Shown: in pieces, positions 38,004 through 48,206 of the stretch | Layout of the letters: every line of letters starts with the position of its first letter | How positions within the stretch are numbered: position 1 is the stretch's first letter | Source: Arsukibacterium tuosuense | Lineage (GTDB): Bacteria; Pseudomonadota; Gammaproteobacteria; Enterobacterales; Alteromonadaceae | Direction: 5' to 3' | DNA length: 64,000 nucleotides | NCBI RefSeq assembly: GCF_900215315.1 | Contig: NZ_OBEB01000004.1 | Coordinates: 124,001-188,000, forward strand | The notes under the pieces: model-generated | What the model was told of the DNA's origin: nothing | Database searches by the model: none | Seen by the model: only the letters and a program-made list of their open reading frames with translations | Program-made: the position numbers and the translations under genes

Positions 38004-39857
38004 GTGTTAAACAAAAATCCTCTCTGGCGGTATTTGGTAGTGTTGGGTGTGCTGCTGGCAGCATTCCTTTATGCGTTACCAAATGTGTACCCAGAAGATC
38101 CGGCATTAAATATTAATGCCAGTCGTGGCGGTGTGGTCAGTGAAACCACCCGCGCTGAACTTGAGCAGGCCTTTGCTGCCGCCAACATTACCGCTAAAGC
38201 CGTTACCCTGACAGAAGGCCAGATCCTGGCTCGTTTCGGCAGCGCCGAAGACCAGTTAAGGGCACGGGAAGTCGCTGAGCGTCAGTTGGGCAGTACTTAT
38301 ATCACGGCCCTTAATATGGTACCCACCACCCCGGGATGGCTGCGTGCTATCGGGGCCAGCCCGATGAAGCTGGGCCTGGACTTACGCGGCGGTGTGCACT
38401 TTTTAATGGCCGTTGATATGAAAGCGGCTATCGACAAAAACATTAACGACATGGTGCAGGCGTTTCGGGCAGACTTGCGGGAAGAGCGGGTACGTTACCG
38501 GGCGGTGCAAGCCGATTTAGAGCGTGGCCAGGTGCAGGTTTTACTGCGCAGCGCCGAAGATGTCGCAGCAGCGCGTTCGGCACTTGGTAAAAACGACCAG
38601 GAGCTGATTTTCAGCGACGGTGATACTGAGCATAGTCTGGTTGTCAGCCTGAGCGAAAACCGGGTTAAAGAGATCCGTGAATATGCGCTGGAGCAGAACA
38701 TCACCATTATCCGTAACCGGGTTAATGAAATTGGTGTGGCAGAGCCTTTAGTGCAGCGTCAGGGTGCTGACCGGATTATCGTGCAGTTGCCCGGGGTGCA
38801 GGACCCGGCCCAGGCTAAAGAGATTCTGGGTGCAACCGCGACCCTGGAATTCCGCTTAGTCGATAATGATTCAGATTTAGGCGCCGCCTTAGACGGTCGC
38901 TTACCTGCCGGTGCCAGTTTATATCGCGACCGCAATGGCCAGCCGTATTTACTGGAAAACCGCACTATGTTAACCGGTGATCATATTACCGGTGCAACAT
39001 CAGGTTATGATGAATATTCACGGCCACAAGTCAGTATTTCACTGGATGCGCAGGGCGGTAATTTACTGTCAAACGCGACCCGCAGTACCATTGGCCGGCA
39101 AATGGCCACCGTATTTATTGAATATAAGCCAGGTGAAGAGCGCAACGAAGACGGCACGCCGGTGCTGGTAAAGTATGAAGAAGTAATTAATGCGGCCACC
39201 ATTCAGGCACGGTTGGGCCGTAGTTTCCGGATTACCGGTATCGATAACCCGGCGGAAGCACAAAATCTGGCGCTGTTGCTGCGTGCCGGTGCCCTGATCG
39301 CGCCGACCCAGATCATTGAAGAACGCACCATAGGCCCAAGCCTGGGTAAGGAAAACATTGATTTGGGCATGACGGCGATTATGTGGGGCATGGTGGTCGT
39401 ACTGATCTTTATGGTGTTGTATTACAAGGCCTTTGGTTTAATTGCCAACGTAGCGCTATTAGCTAACCTGATTCTGATTACCGGCTTTATGTCGATGATC
39501 CCGGGCGCTACCTTAACGCTGCCAGGTATGGCAGGCATAGTATTGACAGTAGGTATGGCGGTTGACGCCAACGTGCTGATATTCGAGCGGATCCGCGAGG
39601 AACTGGCCGAAGGGCGCAGTGTGCAGCAAGCTATCCATCATGGCTACGACCGTGCTTTTGCCACTATTGCTGACTCGAATATCACCACTTTACTGGTGGC
39701 ACTGATCCTGTTTGGTATCGGTACCGGGCCGGTTAAGGGTTTCGCCATTACTCTGGCGATCGGTATTCTGACTTCAATATTTACATCAGTGGTCGGAACC
39801 CGCTTGCTGGTTAATTTAATCTGGGGTGGCCGCCGTGTGCAGTCACTACCGATGTAG
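38004..39857 (+). CDS. secD: Protein translocase subunit SecD
   Basis: This 617-aa inner-membrane RND-type protein uses the proton gradient to help pull exported proteins into the periplasm. It starts at GTG (reading [10 protein letters not shown], as in E. coli) behind AAAGGA. It has one N-terminal helix, a large periplasmic P1 domain with [17 protein letters not shown], the TITR-like [17 protein letters not shown], and five C-terminal helices with [18 protein letters not shown]. secF follows after 9 bases. Confidence 0.97.
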   Translation: MLNKNPLWRYLVVLGVLLAAFLYALPNVYPEDPALNINASRGGVVSETTRAELEQAFAAANITAKAVTLTEGQILARFGSAEDQLRAREVAERQLGSTYITALNMVPTTPGWLRAIGASPMKLGLDLRGGVHFLMAVDMKAAIDKNINDMVQAFRADLREERVRYRAVQADLERGQVQVLLRSAEDVAAARSALGKNDQELIFSDGDTEHSLVVSLSENRVKEIREYALEQNITIIRNRVNEIGVAEPLVQRQGADRIIVQLPGVQDPAQAKEILGATATLEFRLVDNDSDLGAALDGRLPAGASLYRDRNGQPYLLENRTMLTGDHITGATSGYDEYSRPQVSISLDAQGGNLLSNATRSTIGRQMATVFIEYKPGEERNEDGTPVLVKYEEVINAATIQARLGRSFRITGIDNPAEAQNLALLLRAGALIAPTQIIEERTIGPSLGKENIDLGMTAIMWGMVVVLIFMVLYYKAFGLIANVALLANLILITGFMSMIPGATLTLPGMAGIVLTVGMAVDANVLIFERIREELAEGRSVQQAIHHGYDRAFATIADSNITTLLVALILFGIGTGPVKGFAITLAIGILTSIFTSVVGTRLLVNLIWGGRRVQSLPM

Positions 39858-39866
39858 GGAGGCGGT

Positions 39867-40814
39867 GTGAGAATATTTAGCTTTAATGAGCCGCTTAATT
39901 TTATGCGGTTTAAAATGCCGGCGCTGATCCTGTCAACATTACTGGTAATTGCCTCTCTGGCCACTATTACGGTTAAAGGTATGAACTGGGGACTGGATTT
40001 TACCGGTGGTACCGTTATTGAAGTGGGTTACAGCGGAGGCGCTGATTTATCGCAGGTGCGTAAAGTGCTGGCTGATAACGGCTATGCTGATGCGGTGGTG
40101 CAGTATTTTGGTTCAAGCGAAGATGTCGCTATCCGGATTTCACCACGTGAGGGCATTGACCAGTCAACCATTTCCAATGAGATACTGCGGGCGCTAAGCG
40201 CAACATCCAGCGAGCCGATTGAAATGCGCCGGGTTGAGTTTGTTGGCCCCAGTGTCGGTGATGAGTTAAAAGAGCAGGGCGGTTTAGCCATGTTGGCCGC
40301 ACTGATTGGTATTCTGCTGTATGTGACCATGCGGTTTGAATGGCGCTTATCAGTGGGAGCGGTAATGGCACTGGGTCACGACGTCATTATTACCCTTGGC
40401 TTGTTTTCCCTGCTGCAACTGGAGTTTGACTTAACAGTACTGGCGGCTATTCTGGCGCTAATCGGTTATTCGATAAACGATACCATCGTAGTATTTGACC
40501 GGATTCGGGAAAGTTTTCGTAAGTTGCGTGACGCCACAGTCCATGAAACTATTAATGAAGCTGTTACTTCTACTCTTAACCGGACAGTCGTTACCTCATT
40601 AACCACCATTATTGTACTGGTGGTGTTGTTTACCATGGGCGGCGCGTTAATTCATAACTTTGCGTTTGCTTTGCTGTTTGGTATTGGTATTGGTACTTAC
40701 TCATCAATATTTGTGGCCAGCTCGCTTGCCGTGCAGCTGGGTATCAGCCGCGAAGATATGTTGCCACCGCCACCACCGGAAAAAGAAGGCGAAGGTACCG
40801 AGCCTTTGCTGTAA
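39867..40814 (+). CDS. secF: Protein translocase subunit SecF
   Basis: This 315-aa partner of SecD starts at GTG behind GGGAGG (a GTG two bases earlier is out of frame). It has an N-terminal helix, the periplasmic domain with GLDFTGGTVIEV, and five membrane helices with GYSINDTIVVFDRIRE, which carries the conserved Asp and Arg of proton movement. The C-terminal tail is Pro- and Glu-rich. A terminator follows. Confidence 0.97.
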   Translation: MRIFSFNEPLNFMRFKMPALILSTLLVIASLATITVKGMNWGLDFTGGTVIEVGYSGGADLSQVRKVLADNGYADAVVQYFGSSEDVAIRISPREGIDQSTISNEILRALSATSSEPIEMRRVEFVGPSVGDELKEQGGLAMLAALIGILLYVTMRFEWRLSVGAVMALGHDVIITLGLFSLLQLEFDLTVLAAILALIGYSINDTIVVFDRIRESFRKLRDATVHETINEAVTSTLNRTVVTSLTTIIVLVVLFTMGGALIHNFAFALLFGIGIGTYSSIFVASSLAVQLGISREDMLPPPPPEKEGEGTEPLL

Positions 40815-40834
40815 AGCAGCTTTATATGTGCTAC

Positions 40835-40864
40835 AAATGCCAGTCTGAGACTGGCATTTTTTTT
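40835..40864 (+). terminator. Rho-independent terminator after secF
   Basis: AAATGCCAGTC and GACTGGCATTT with a 3-base loop lead into a run of T. It should end the queA-secF operon. Confidence 0.92.
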
Positions 40865-40893
40865 GAGTTTTTGAACATATTTTGAGGACAACT

Positions 40894-41265
40894 ATGGCCG
40901 CCCAACATGCAGCCGGCTTTATTGCGCTGGTAAATCAAGCAAAAAAACACATCAACGAAATTAGCATCAGTGAGTTGCTGCAACACAACCAACCCTACGT
41001 ATTGTTAGATGTCCGGGAAGATCATGAGTGGGCTAAAGGCCACCTGCCAGAAGCAATGCATTTAGGCAAAGGGATTATCGAGCGTGACATTGAGCAAATG
41101 GTGCAGGATAAAAAGCAGAAAATTGTATCGTACTGTGGCGGCGGCTATCGTTCGGCACTGGCTGCGCTGACCTTGCAACAGATGGGGTATCAACAGGTAC
41201 TGAGTCTGGCAGGGGGCTACCGGGAGTGGACTGAGCTGGAACTGGCAGTAGAAGTTCCCGCCTGA
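40894..41265 (+). CDS. Single-domain rhodanese-like sulfurtransferase
   Basis: This 123-aa cytoplasmic protein has one rhodanese domain with LLDVREDHEWAKGHLPEAMHL and the active loop around Cys81 (YCGGGYRS). It can carry a persulfide. The six-residue loop CGGGYR is the small-rhodanese type rather than the arsenate-reductase-like Cdc25 loop. The ATG at 40894 follows TGAGGA and is chosen over an in-frame start at 40882. It stands just after the secF terminator. Confidence 0.92.
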   Translation: MAAQHAAGFIALVNQAKKHINEISISELLQHNQPYVLLDVREDHEWAKGHLPEAMHLGKGIIERDIEQMVQDKKQKIVSYCGGGYRSALAALTLQQMGYQQVLSLAGGYREWTELELAVEVPA

Positions 41266-41306
41266 CGCTTTGCAGTAATTTACGCAGCGCCCGGCGGGTA
41301 ACAGAA

Positions 41307-42110
41307 TTACTTGGCCAGGGTTTCTGACAGGTGAGGCCGCATACCTTTTACCATGGCTTGCAGTACTTTCGGGCTGGCCGCTACGATATTACCACTTTTC
41401 ATCTGGTTAGAGCCGCCGGTAAAGTCACATACCATGCCACCGGCTTCGCGCACAATCAGCTCACCGGCAGCGATGTCCCAGGGCTTTAAACCAATTTCAA
41501 AGAATCCATCGAAACGGCCGGCTGCTACGTAGGCTAAATCCAGCGCAGCAGAACCGGTGCGACGCATATCAGCGCAGTCAGCAAAAAAACTATTGAAGAT
41601 TTTGCTGTAACTGTCCAGGTGATGTTTTGCTTTGAATGGAAAACCCGTCGCTAAAATGGCGCCGGTCATATCAGGCAGGGCGGTAACCCGGATACGGGTG
41701 CCGTTAAGTTGTGCACCGCGACCACGCGAGGCGGTAAATAACTCGCCGCGTAGCGGGTCAAAGATCACCGCCTGGTCAAGTTTACCCTGGCGCTTTAAGG
41801 CGATGGAGACCGCGAAGTGCGGGATGCCTTTAATAAAATTACTTGTGCCGTCCAGTGGGTCAATAATCCACTGGAACTCGCTGTCGCTGTTACCGTAATC
41901 GCCATGTTCTTCACCAACAATACCATGCGTTGGAAAAGACTTTTTCAAAATTGCCACTATAGCCTGTTCAGCTTCTTTATCGACGTTGGTGACAAAGTCG
42001 TTGCTGCCTTTTTGCAGCTTTTGCACCATATCTAACTGGCCACAAGCACGGGCGATAATATTACCTGCACTACGGGCAGCACGAATGGCGATGTTTAACA
42101 TCGGATGCAT
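41307..42110 (-). CDS. suhB: Inositol-1-monophosphatase, SuhB type
   Basis: This 267-aa Mg2+-dependent phosphatase also acts as a transcription antitermination cofactor for ribosomal RNA in E. coli. The metal motifs are visible: GEEHGDYG, WIIDPLDGTSNFIKGIPHFAVSI (begins near residue 82) and PWDIAAGELIVREAGG. It starts at ATG 42110 behind AAGG. In this window it is alone on the minus strand, not beside the trmJ-iscR genes it borders in many relatives. Confidence 0.95.
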   Translation of the reverse strand: MHPMLNIAIRAARSAGNIIARACGQLDMVQKLQKGSNDFVTNVDKEAEQAIVAILKKSFPTHGIVGEEHGDYGNSDSEFQWIIDPLDGTSNFIKGIPHFAVSIALKRQGKLDQAVIFDPLRGELFTASRGRGAQLNGTRIRVTALPDMTGAILATGFPFKAKHHLDSYSKIFNSFFADCADMRRTGSAALDLAYVAAGRFDGFFEIGLKPWDIAAGELIVREAGGMVCDFTGGSNQMKSGNIVAASPKVLQAMVKGMRPHLSETLAK

Positions 42111-42373
42111 AGCGATTACCTTATTTATAAAGAGCGTTTAAAAACAGCTGCAACCAGCTGTATAAAGATCAAACAAAAGAGCGGCGCGTATTGTAGCCGC
42201 TCCAGTAAAAAAGTAAAGGTAATTGGCTGTAAAAAAGCCAGTGTCCCGCTGTTAAATATCCCGTTACATTGTTTTACCAGTTAGCGTTAACGCTGTGCTA
42301 ACTATTCAGATAATATTCAGCTTATCTACGCACAATAGTTGTACGCAATAAGTCCTAATTTAGTGAGGGATTC

Positions 42374-43102
42374 ATGAATATTTATAAACTGGCGCTGGCA
42401 GGCGCAATGATAATCAGCCTGGCCGGTTGTGGTGCTCTGCATACCTCGGTGGCTAAGCGGAATCTGGATGTGCAAACCAAGATGACCTCCAGTATCTTTC
42501 TGGATCCGGTAGAGCCTTCGCTGCGCACTGTTTTTGTTGATGTTCGCAACACTTCCGATAAACCCGAATTTGATATTAAACCGCAGGTGGTGGCTAATCT
42601 GCGGGCGAAAGGCTATCAGGTAATTGACAGCCCGGGCCAGGCACACTACTGGTTGCAGGCGAATGTGCTGCAGGTAGGGCGGGCCAATGGCCGGGATGCT
42701 AACAGTGCCTTCGCAGCTGGCCCTGGTATGGCAGGTGGCGCCGTTACCGGTTATGCCATTCACCGGGCCACCGGTGGTTCCGGTGCGGCCGGCCTGGGTG
42801 CAGCAGTAGCAGGGGCCGCAGCCGGTACCATCGTTGATGCCCTGGTTGAAGATGTTTACTACACCGCTATTACAGATATTCAGGTAATGGAGCGTTACAG
42901 TGGTACCGTCAGCGAGCGCTCTGAGCATCAGTTATTACAGGGTGACAGTGGCAGCACTACCTCGAGCTATCAGCGCCAGACTGATATGCGTAAATATCAA
43001 AGCAGGGTTATGAGTTATGCTAATCAGGCTAACCTGAAGTGGCCGGAGGCGGCGCCCCAGCTTACTGATGGTGTGGCGCGCTCACTGGCAGGTTTGTTTT
43101 AA
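42374..43102 (+). CDS. traT: TraT-family outer-membrane lipoprotein
   Basis: This 242-aa lipoprotein has lipobox SLAGC and the TraT order: GALHTSVAKRNLDVQTKMT, IFLDPVEPSLRTVFVDVRN, then a long Gly/Ala-rich hydrophobic segment (about residues 115-160) ending VEDVYYTAITDIQVMER. TraT of F-like plasmids gives surface exclusion and serum resistance. No plasmid transfer genes are nearby, so this is a chromosomal homologue whose job is unknown. GAGGG precedes the ATG, and a second TraT-like gene follows with no gap. Confidence 0.92.
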   Translation: MNIYKLALAGAMIISLAGCGALHTSVAKRNLDVQTKMTSSIFLDPVEPSLRTVFVDVRNTSDKPEFDIKPQVVANLRAKGYQVIDSPGQAHYWLQANVLQVGRANGRDANSAFAAGPGMAGGAVTGYAIHRATGGSGAAGLGAAVAGAAAGTIVDALVEDVYYTAITDIQVMERYSGTVSERSEHQLLQGDSGSTTSSYQRQTDMRKYQSRVMSYANQANLKWPEAAPQLTDGVARSLAGLF

Positions 43103-43921
43103 ATGCGCCTGTTGCTGTGTTTGTTAGTGCTGTTACCGTTGTCTGGTTGCATGGCACTGCATACCTCGGTGGTGAAGGGTAAGCTTGATGTGCAAACCCG
43201 GATGAGTGAAACCGTTTATCTTGATCCGGTTGAACCTGAGTTTCGCACCATTTTTATTGATATTCGCCAGACTGCAGCTGAGTACCAGCTACCATTAGCA
43301 GATGACGTGCGGGATTTGTTACTGAGTCGCGGTTATCAGGTAGTCGACTCACCGCAGCTGGCCCAGTACTGGTTACAGGTGAATGTACGAACGGTATTAA
43401 AAGAACGGCCTGAAGTGGTACTGTCCAGTGGTGAGTACAACATGAGCCCGGAGCAAATTCATCAGTTGCTATATCCGGGTAGGGCTTTGCCGGACCCCGA
43501 GCCAGAACGGATTGCGTCGCAGCGTTGGGCTGACAATGTGACCGTGTATGCGGATGCCAGCTACGGCACAGATATCAACGGTAAAGACATTGCCAGGGCG
43601 TTAGTCGTACTGGCCGCCTGGGCGGGTGCTGAATATGTCGGTAATCAGCTGGTAAAGGATAAATATTACACTATGCTGACTGATATTCAGCTGGCGGAGC
43701 GGATTGCGCCTGACAGCATTGGCATGGTGCAGGAAACCAGTATGCAACAGCTTAATCAGGGTGATAGCGGCAATATAGAATTGTTGTGGGAACTGGCAAC
43801 CGACCGGCGCAAGTATCAGCTAAAGGTCGTGAGTTTTGCCAACAAAGCGAACCTGAACTGGGAAGATGCTGAGCAGCCGCTGCATCAGGGGTTGCTGCGC
43901 TCGTTAGCGGGTATTTTTTAG
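43103..43921 (+). CDS. Second, divergent TraT-like lipoprotein
   Basis: This 272-aa lipoprotein (lipobox PLSGC) begins at the base after the first TraT stop. It shares the opening MALHTSVVKGKLDVQTRM, the YLDPVEPEFRTIFIDIR tract, VVDSPQLAQYWLQVNV and the ending SLAGIF with its neighbour. Its middle differs: the Gly/Ala membrane-like segment is shortened and replaced by polar sequence rich in Pro, Glu and Asp (about residues 100-160). The pair arose by tandem duplication followed by strong divergence. The two products may form a mixed complex; this is inference. Confidence 0.88.
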   Translation: MRLLLCLLVLLPLSGCMALHTSVVKGKLDVQTRMSETVYLDPVEPEFRTIFIDIRQTAAEYQLPLADDVRDLLLSRGYQVVDSPQLAQYWLQVNVRTVLKERPEVVLSSGEYNMSPEQIHQLLYPGRALPDPEPERIASQRWADNVTVYADASYGTDINGKDIARALVVLAAWAGAEYVGNQLVKDKYYTMLTDIQLAERIAPDSIGMVQETSMQQLNQGDSGNIELLWELATDRRKYQLKVVSFANKANLNWEDAEQPLHQGLLRSLAGIF

Positions 43922-43975
43922 CGGCTGAACAGCCAAAATCATCCATATAATATTTTAACGAAAGCATTGCTGCTT

Positions 43976-44554
43976 ATGACATCAGACACAAGCCAAAATA
44001 GCCAGGATAAGGTGCAGCAGGCGGCGCTTGAACCTGTTGTGCTGGCAGAGTGGTCACCTGCCTGGGCGCAGGCTTTTGTTCAGGAAAAACAGCAGTTACA
44101 ACAATTGCTGGGTACCGAGGCTGGCCGGATTGAACATTTTGGCAGTACCGCAATCACCGGTATGCCCGCTAAACCGATTATTGATATGCTGGTAGAGGTG
44201 CCGAGTTTAAGCTGGGTACGTGATACGCTGGCCGCTAAACTTGCACCGTTAGGGTATCAGCTGTTCTGGCGGCCGGCAACGCCCGGCGATATCGATGTGG
44301 CTTATGCCTGGTTTATTAAACGCGACAACAATGGCCGGCGCAGCCATCATCTGCATATGTTACTACCAGATTCAACCGACTGGCAAAAACTGCAGTTTCG
44401 TGATCACCTGCAAGCAAACCCAGCAGTAGCAAAGGCGTACGCCAACCTGAAGCGACAGGCAGCCAGGAAATTTGCCAATGACAGAAAGGCCTACAACGCG
44501 GCTAAAGACGCTTTTATCAGGCCGATAATGCAACAGCTTACAGCAAGCCGCTGA
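43976..44554 (+). CDS. GrpB family (UPF0157) nucleotidyltransferase-like protein
   Basis: This 192-aa cytoplasmic protein has the GrpB features VVLAEWSPAWAQAFVQEK, IEHFGSTAITGMPAKPIIDM (a nucleotidyltransferase-fold Gly-Ser and Asp motif) and SHHLHMLLP. Function is not established for the family. The ATG at 43976 is preferred to a TTG at 43967. It is convergent with fpr, 10 bases apart. Confidence 0.88.
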   Translation: MTSDTSQNSQDKVQQAALEPVVLAEWSPAWAQAFVQEKQQLQQLLGTEAGRIEHFGSTAITGMPAKPIIDMLVEVPSLSWVRDTLAAKLAPLGYQLFWRPATPGDIDVAYAWFIKRDNNGRRSHHLHMLLPDSTDWQKLQFRDHLQANPAVAKAYANLKRQAARKFANDRKAYNAAKDAFIRPIMQQLTASR

Positions 44555-44564
44555 GAGTGGGTTA

Positions 44565-45305
44565 TTACCAGTACTGCTCTACCGTAATATTACCCGGGGT
44601 GCGGCGCAGGTTTTTCTTTAACCCCATGCTGTCCAGCAGCGCTTTGGTGTCGGTAATCATTTGTGGATTGCCGCACAGCATCACCTGTGATTTCGGATTG
44701 AGCAGCTGACCACATTGTTGTTGTAGTTGATGTGAGGCAATAAGATTGGGAATGCGGTCTTGCAATGCCCCTGGGTGCGGCTCGCGGGTTACAACGGGCT
44801 GGTAGTGCAATTGGCCGGGATGCTGTGTTACAAAACCCTCAATGAGTTCTTTATAAGCTAAGTCGGCAGCTCTGCTGACACTGTGCACCAGAATAATATG
44901 TGCAAAACGCCGGTAAGGTTCGGCTGTGGCCAGCATCGACAAATACGGGCCTATGCCGGTACCCGTAGCAATCAGCCATAAATTATCGCCATCCGGCACT
45001 TCATCCAGAATAAAAAAGCCAGTGGCAGGTTGGCTGATACCAATGGTATCTCCTGGTGTCAGCTGCTGCAGTAACGGCGATAGCAGGCCATCAGCCACTG
45101 TACTGATTAAAAACTCCTGGTGCTCGCTATCCGGCGGATTAACCAGTGAATAAGCGCGTTGAATTCGCCCTTCAGGGCCATCAACTGCCAGCCGCACAAA
45201 CTGGCCGGCAATAAATGACAGCGGCCCGGTTTTGGCTTTGAGACTAAATAAGTTGCTGGTCCAGTAAATTGTTTCAGAAACGGTTGCATTTAACCATTGC
45301 GCCAT
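44565..45305 (-). CDS. fpr: Ferredoxin (flavodoxin)-NADP+ reductase
   Basis: This 246-aa FAD enzyme moves electrons between NADPH and ferredoxin or flavodoxin. It has the FAD motif RAYSLVNPP, the NADP-binding LIATGTGIGPYLSML, VHSVSRAADLAYKELI and the C-terminal QVMLCGNPQMI, ending in an aromatic residue (EQYW) as in E. coli Fpr (248 aa, ending in W). CCGGAGA precedes the ATG. Confidence 0.95.
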   Translation of the reverse strand: MAQWLNATVSETIYWTSNLFSLKAKTGPLSFIAGQFVRLAVDGPEGRIQRAYSLVNPPDSEHQEFLISTVADGLLSPLLQQLTPGDTIGISQPATGFFILDEVPDGDNLWLIATGTGIGPYLSMLATAEPYRRFAHIILVHSVSRAADLAYKELIEGFVTQHPGQLHYQPVVTREPHPGALQDRIPNLIASHQLQQQCGQLLNPKSQVMLCGNPQMITDTKALLDSMGLKKNLRRTPGNITVEQYW

Positions 45306-45382
45306 AAAGATCTCCGGATTAAGTTATGCTTTATGTTCAGGATATTAGCATAGCAGCTTAACAGCTTAACGCGGGAGACGTG

Positions 45383-45721
45383 ATGGAAACTATCAGCTGG
45401 CAGGATTTTGCCAAAGTAGAACTTCGGGTAGGCACTATTATTGCCGTGGAAGATTTTCCGCAGGCCCGTAAACCCGCCTATAAATTGCAGTTGGATTTTG
45501 GCAGTGAACTGGGCATTAAAAAGTCCAGTGCCCAAATTACCGCCTTGTACAGTAAAGAGCAATTGCTGGGCAGACAGGTGCTGGCGGTAGTGAATTTTCC
45601 GCCCAAGCAAATCGGGCCCATTCAGTCTGAGTGTCTGGTAACGGGCTTTGCCCGCGACGATGGCGCCATTGTGCTGGTCGGGGTCGACAGCCCGGTACCG
45701 AATGGTGCTAAGTTAGGTTAA
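45383..45721 (+). CDS. CsaA-like tRNA-binding domain protein
   Basis: This 112-aa OB-fold protein is a stand-alone tRNA-binding domain. It has [39 protein letters not shown] and [20 protein letters not shown], the order seen in CsaA and E. coli YgjH. CsaA has chaperone-like activity in Bacillus. GGGAG stands before the ATG at 45383; a GTG at 45380 is the alternative. Confidence 0.92.
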   Translation: METISWQDFAKVELRVGTIIAVEDFPQARKPAYKLQLDFGSELGIKKSSAQITALYSKEQLLGRQVLAVVNFPPKQIGPIQSECLVTGFARDDGAIVLVGVDSPVPNGAKLG

Positions 45722-45780
45722 AGCCCGGCGTATAGCAGCAGAGCGCCAGCAAATCTGTCTGGTAGCTCCGCTGCGCTATG

Positions 45781-47448
45781 CTACTGACGGGTTAACACAA
45801 AGCGTTCGGGCCCTTGAATCAGGGTAACTTGAGTTGCCTGACCTGTTGCAGGCGCAAACTCCAGTTTAGCGTCCACCACAGTAAGGTACAGGCTTCGTTC
45901 ACTGGCTGCTTTTAATGCCAGCGCAGGCTGACCTGTTACCTGCACCATTAAACCATTGTCATCATTCTGAAAAATTTTCAGCTGCAACTGCTCGGAAGCA
46001 TAGTCACCAATCAGCGGCTGCTGCTGTTCCGGCGTTAAGCTAATATCGGCCTTTACTGTGATATCGTCGGTTCGCTGCCAGACTTCACCTTCGCCGTCGC
46101 CATCATAAAACATGCTGAGGCCGCTCGCGTTGCCGTCCTGGTCGCGCTGGATCACCATACGGGTTACGCTATCGGTAAAGCCAAAACTGTTGTTGCCCTG
46201 GGCGATTAACTCAAATGGCCGGCTACCGGCACGGGTAGAGAATAGCTTGCCATCGCGAACTTCCAGGGTACGACTGTCGTCGCCTTTGCTATAAACACCG
46301 CTGACTTCATGTAACTGGGCTTCTGTCAGCGTAACAGGCTGGAACTCCGGGTAAGGGTTACCACTGGCAAAGGCTGCAATTTTGCGGCTTAAATAGTTTA
46401 AATCGGGCCCGGGTCCATCACTGTTGCGCAGCATTGCCACTGTCACGTCCTGCTGTGGCAAATAAACTAACATCGATACAAAGCCATTAATACCGCCACC
46501 ATGCTGCAGTTCTGGCATGCCCCGCAATGTGCCGCGGCTAATACCAAAGCCATAATTGCGGTCACTTTGCGCCGCAGCATCTACCGGAGTAATCATTTGC
46601 TGATACGTCGCTGCTTTAAGTAACTTGCCGCCGTGAAGCAGCCGGTTCCACTGCCATAAGGCGTTCAAATCTGCTATCAGAGCGCCGGCCGCATGAGGTT
46701 GGGTCATACTGAGTAACGATGCTTTTTGCACATCCTGGCCGGGGCGCAGGCTGTAACCGCTGGCCATGCCAGCAATAACAGTCTGTTCAGCAGGATAAAC
46801 AATATTATTTAACTTGTTAGGTTGAAGCAAAGCATCATTAATATAGTCGTGCCAGCTCTTACCACTGATGGCTTCAATTACTGCGCCCAGCAACACATAA
46901 CCAGAGTTGTTATATTTAAAGTCTGCGCCGGGGGCGAAATCGACTGGTAAGTCTTTAAACTCGTCAATCAGCTCAGCTGTGGTTAACTCACGACGAATTT
47001 TATTATGCATATAACCGGGAATGCCGGTATAGCTTTTAACACCCGACGTATGGTTCAGTAGCTGTAACAGCGTAATGGCATGTCCTTCAGGGTAATCTGG
47101 CAGGTATTTACTGAGGGGATCAGTCAGTGACGCTTTGCCCTCATCAATCAGCCTTAACAGCGCGGCGGCAGCAAATTGCTTGGTAACAGAGCCAATCCGG
47201 AATTTATGCTCCGGGCTTAATGGCACACCAAGCTCAATGTTTGCCTGGCCATATGCTTTTTTAAACAGTAATTCGTCAGCGCGAGCCACCAGTACTGCCA
47301 CGCCGGGGCTGTTGTTATCTATTGGTTGTTGCTGCATCAGCTGATCGGCATAGCGGCTTACCGCCTGGGCATCAGGTAGTGGCTCAGCGGCGATTACCAC
47401 GCTGCTGGCGCAGCACAACGCTGTAGCCAGCCATAGTTGTTTCAACAT
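45781..47448 (-). CDS. Exported serine hydrolase of the class C beta-lactamase family
   Basis: This 555-aa protein has a signal peptide (about 1-20) and a penicillin-binding-protein-like transpeptidase fold: SVTK active-site serine motif (about residue 88), YNNSGYVLLG as the YxN motif, and HGGG near 317 as the third box. A C-terminal domain of about 190 residues is lipocalin-like beta sequence. Such proteins are often D-amino acid or ester hydrolases and usually not resistance enzymes; the substrate is unknown. AAGGAG precedes the ATG. Confidence 0.9.
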   Translation of the reverse strand: MLKQLWLATALCCASSVVIAAEPLPDAQAVSRYADQLMQQQPIDNNSPGVAVLVARADELLFKKAYGQANIELGVPLSPEHKFRIGSVTKQFAAAALLRLIDEGKASLTDPLSKYLPDYPEGHAITLLQLLNHTSGVKSYTGIPGYMHNKIRRELTTAELIDEFKDLPVDFAPGADFKYNNSGYVLLGAVIEAISGKSWHDYINDALLQPNKLNNIVYPAEQTVIAGMASGYSLRPGQDVQKASLLSMTQPHAAGALIADLNALWQWNRLLHGGKLLKAATYQQMITPVDAAAQSDRNYGFGISRGTLRGMPELQHGGGINGFVSMLVYLPQQDVTVAMLRNSDGPGPDLNYLSRKIAAFASGNPYPEFQPVTLTEAQLHEVSGVYSKGDDSRTLEVRDGKLFSTRAGSRPFELIAQGNNSFGFTDSVTRMVIQRDQDGNASGLSMFYDGDGEGEVWQRTDDITVKADISLTPEQQQPLIGDYASEQLQLKIFQNDDNGLMVQVTGQPALALKAASERSLYLTVVDAKLEFAPATGQATQVTLIQGPERFVLTRQ

Positions 47449-47690
47449 AGTTGCTCCTTGTCTTTGTTATTAAGTATTGCTCAGTGGCGGCTTTGCCGCC
47501 TGCAGCACTGAAAGAGCAAAAATAAGGCCACTATATAAATATATATAAATCAATGTTCTGCATTTTAAAGAGGGATGGCTTTATTAAGCATTTCACCAAA
47601 AAATACGTTTATATGCCAAGCTATAAGTGTGTTTCACAGCAAGCTATTGTAATAAATGTGCCTTAACTACGTGTTATAACTGCGGCCGCT

Positions 47691-48173
47691 ATGAATAAAT
47701 ACTTATATTTTCTTCGCCACGCCACCGCAGAAGTTATCCGGCCCAACCAGCTGGATATTGACCGTTGTCTTATAGAAAAAGGACGTTTGCAAGCGAGGCG
47801 GGTTGCACACTTTATGCAGCGCCATAATATTTCGCCTGAAGTAATATTAAGCAGCCCCTATCCACGCGCTATCCAGACTGCGGCAATAGTATGCAAGGAA
47901 GCGGATCTGGTGCAGGCCAGAGAGCGTGACTGGCTGGCGCTGGCCACTGACAGCCAGAGCGTATTAAGCCAACTGCATCAGCAACTGCCAACACTACCAC
48001 AACACACTTTGCTGGTAGGCCATGAACCTGATTTTTCAACATTGCTTAGTTTATTGTTGGGTAACCATCAGCCGGCGCTGAAAATCAGAAAAGCCTCGTT
48101 AACCTGTCTGGCATACTGCGAAGTTAGCAACAGCTTTCAGCTGGAGTGGTCAGTTCCGGCTAAATTTATGTAG
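47691..48173 (+). CDS. sixA: Phosphohistidine phosphatase SixA
   Basis: This 160-aa histidine phosphatase has the RHG-type motif as FLRHATAE, the second Arg in ILSSPYPRAIQTA and the late His in LLVGHEPDFSTLL. In E. coli SixA dephosphorylates His in ArcB and the nitrogen phosphotransferase NPr. The length and motif order match. It is followed 33 bases later by the cyclotransferase-like gene. Confidence 0.92.
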   Translation: MNKYLYFLRHATAEVIRPNQLDIDRCLIEKGRLQARRVAHFMQRHNISPEVILSSPYPRAIQTAAIVCKEADLVQARERDWLALATDSQSVLSQLHQQLPTLPQHTLLVGHEPDFSTLLSLLLGNHQPALKIRKASLTCLAYCEVSNSFQLEWSVPAKFM

Positions 48174-48206
48174 AATTGCCAGCTATTGCTTACGCGGGTT
48201 TTGCTA

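Noticed and set aside
42326-42928. 200-aa open frame on the minus strand
   Set aside because: It lies opposite the first TraT gene, has Cys-rich composition unlike a real protein, and no ribosome site; it is a shadow frame.
45722-45780. Structured convergent spacer with GTAGC/GCTAC pairing
   Set aside because: The stems are short and imperfect and no T run follows; not strong enough to call a terminator or RNA.
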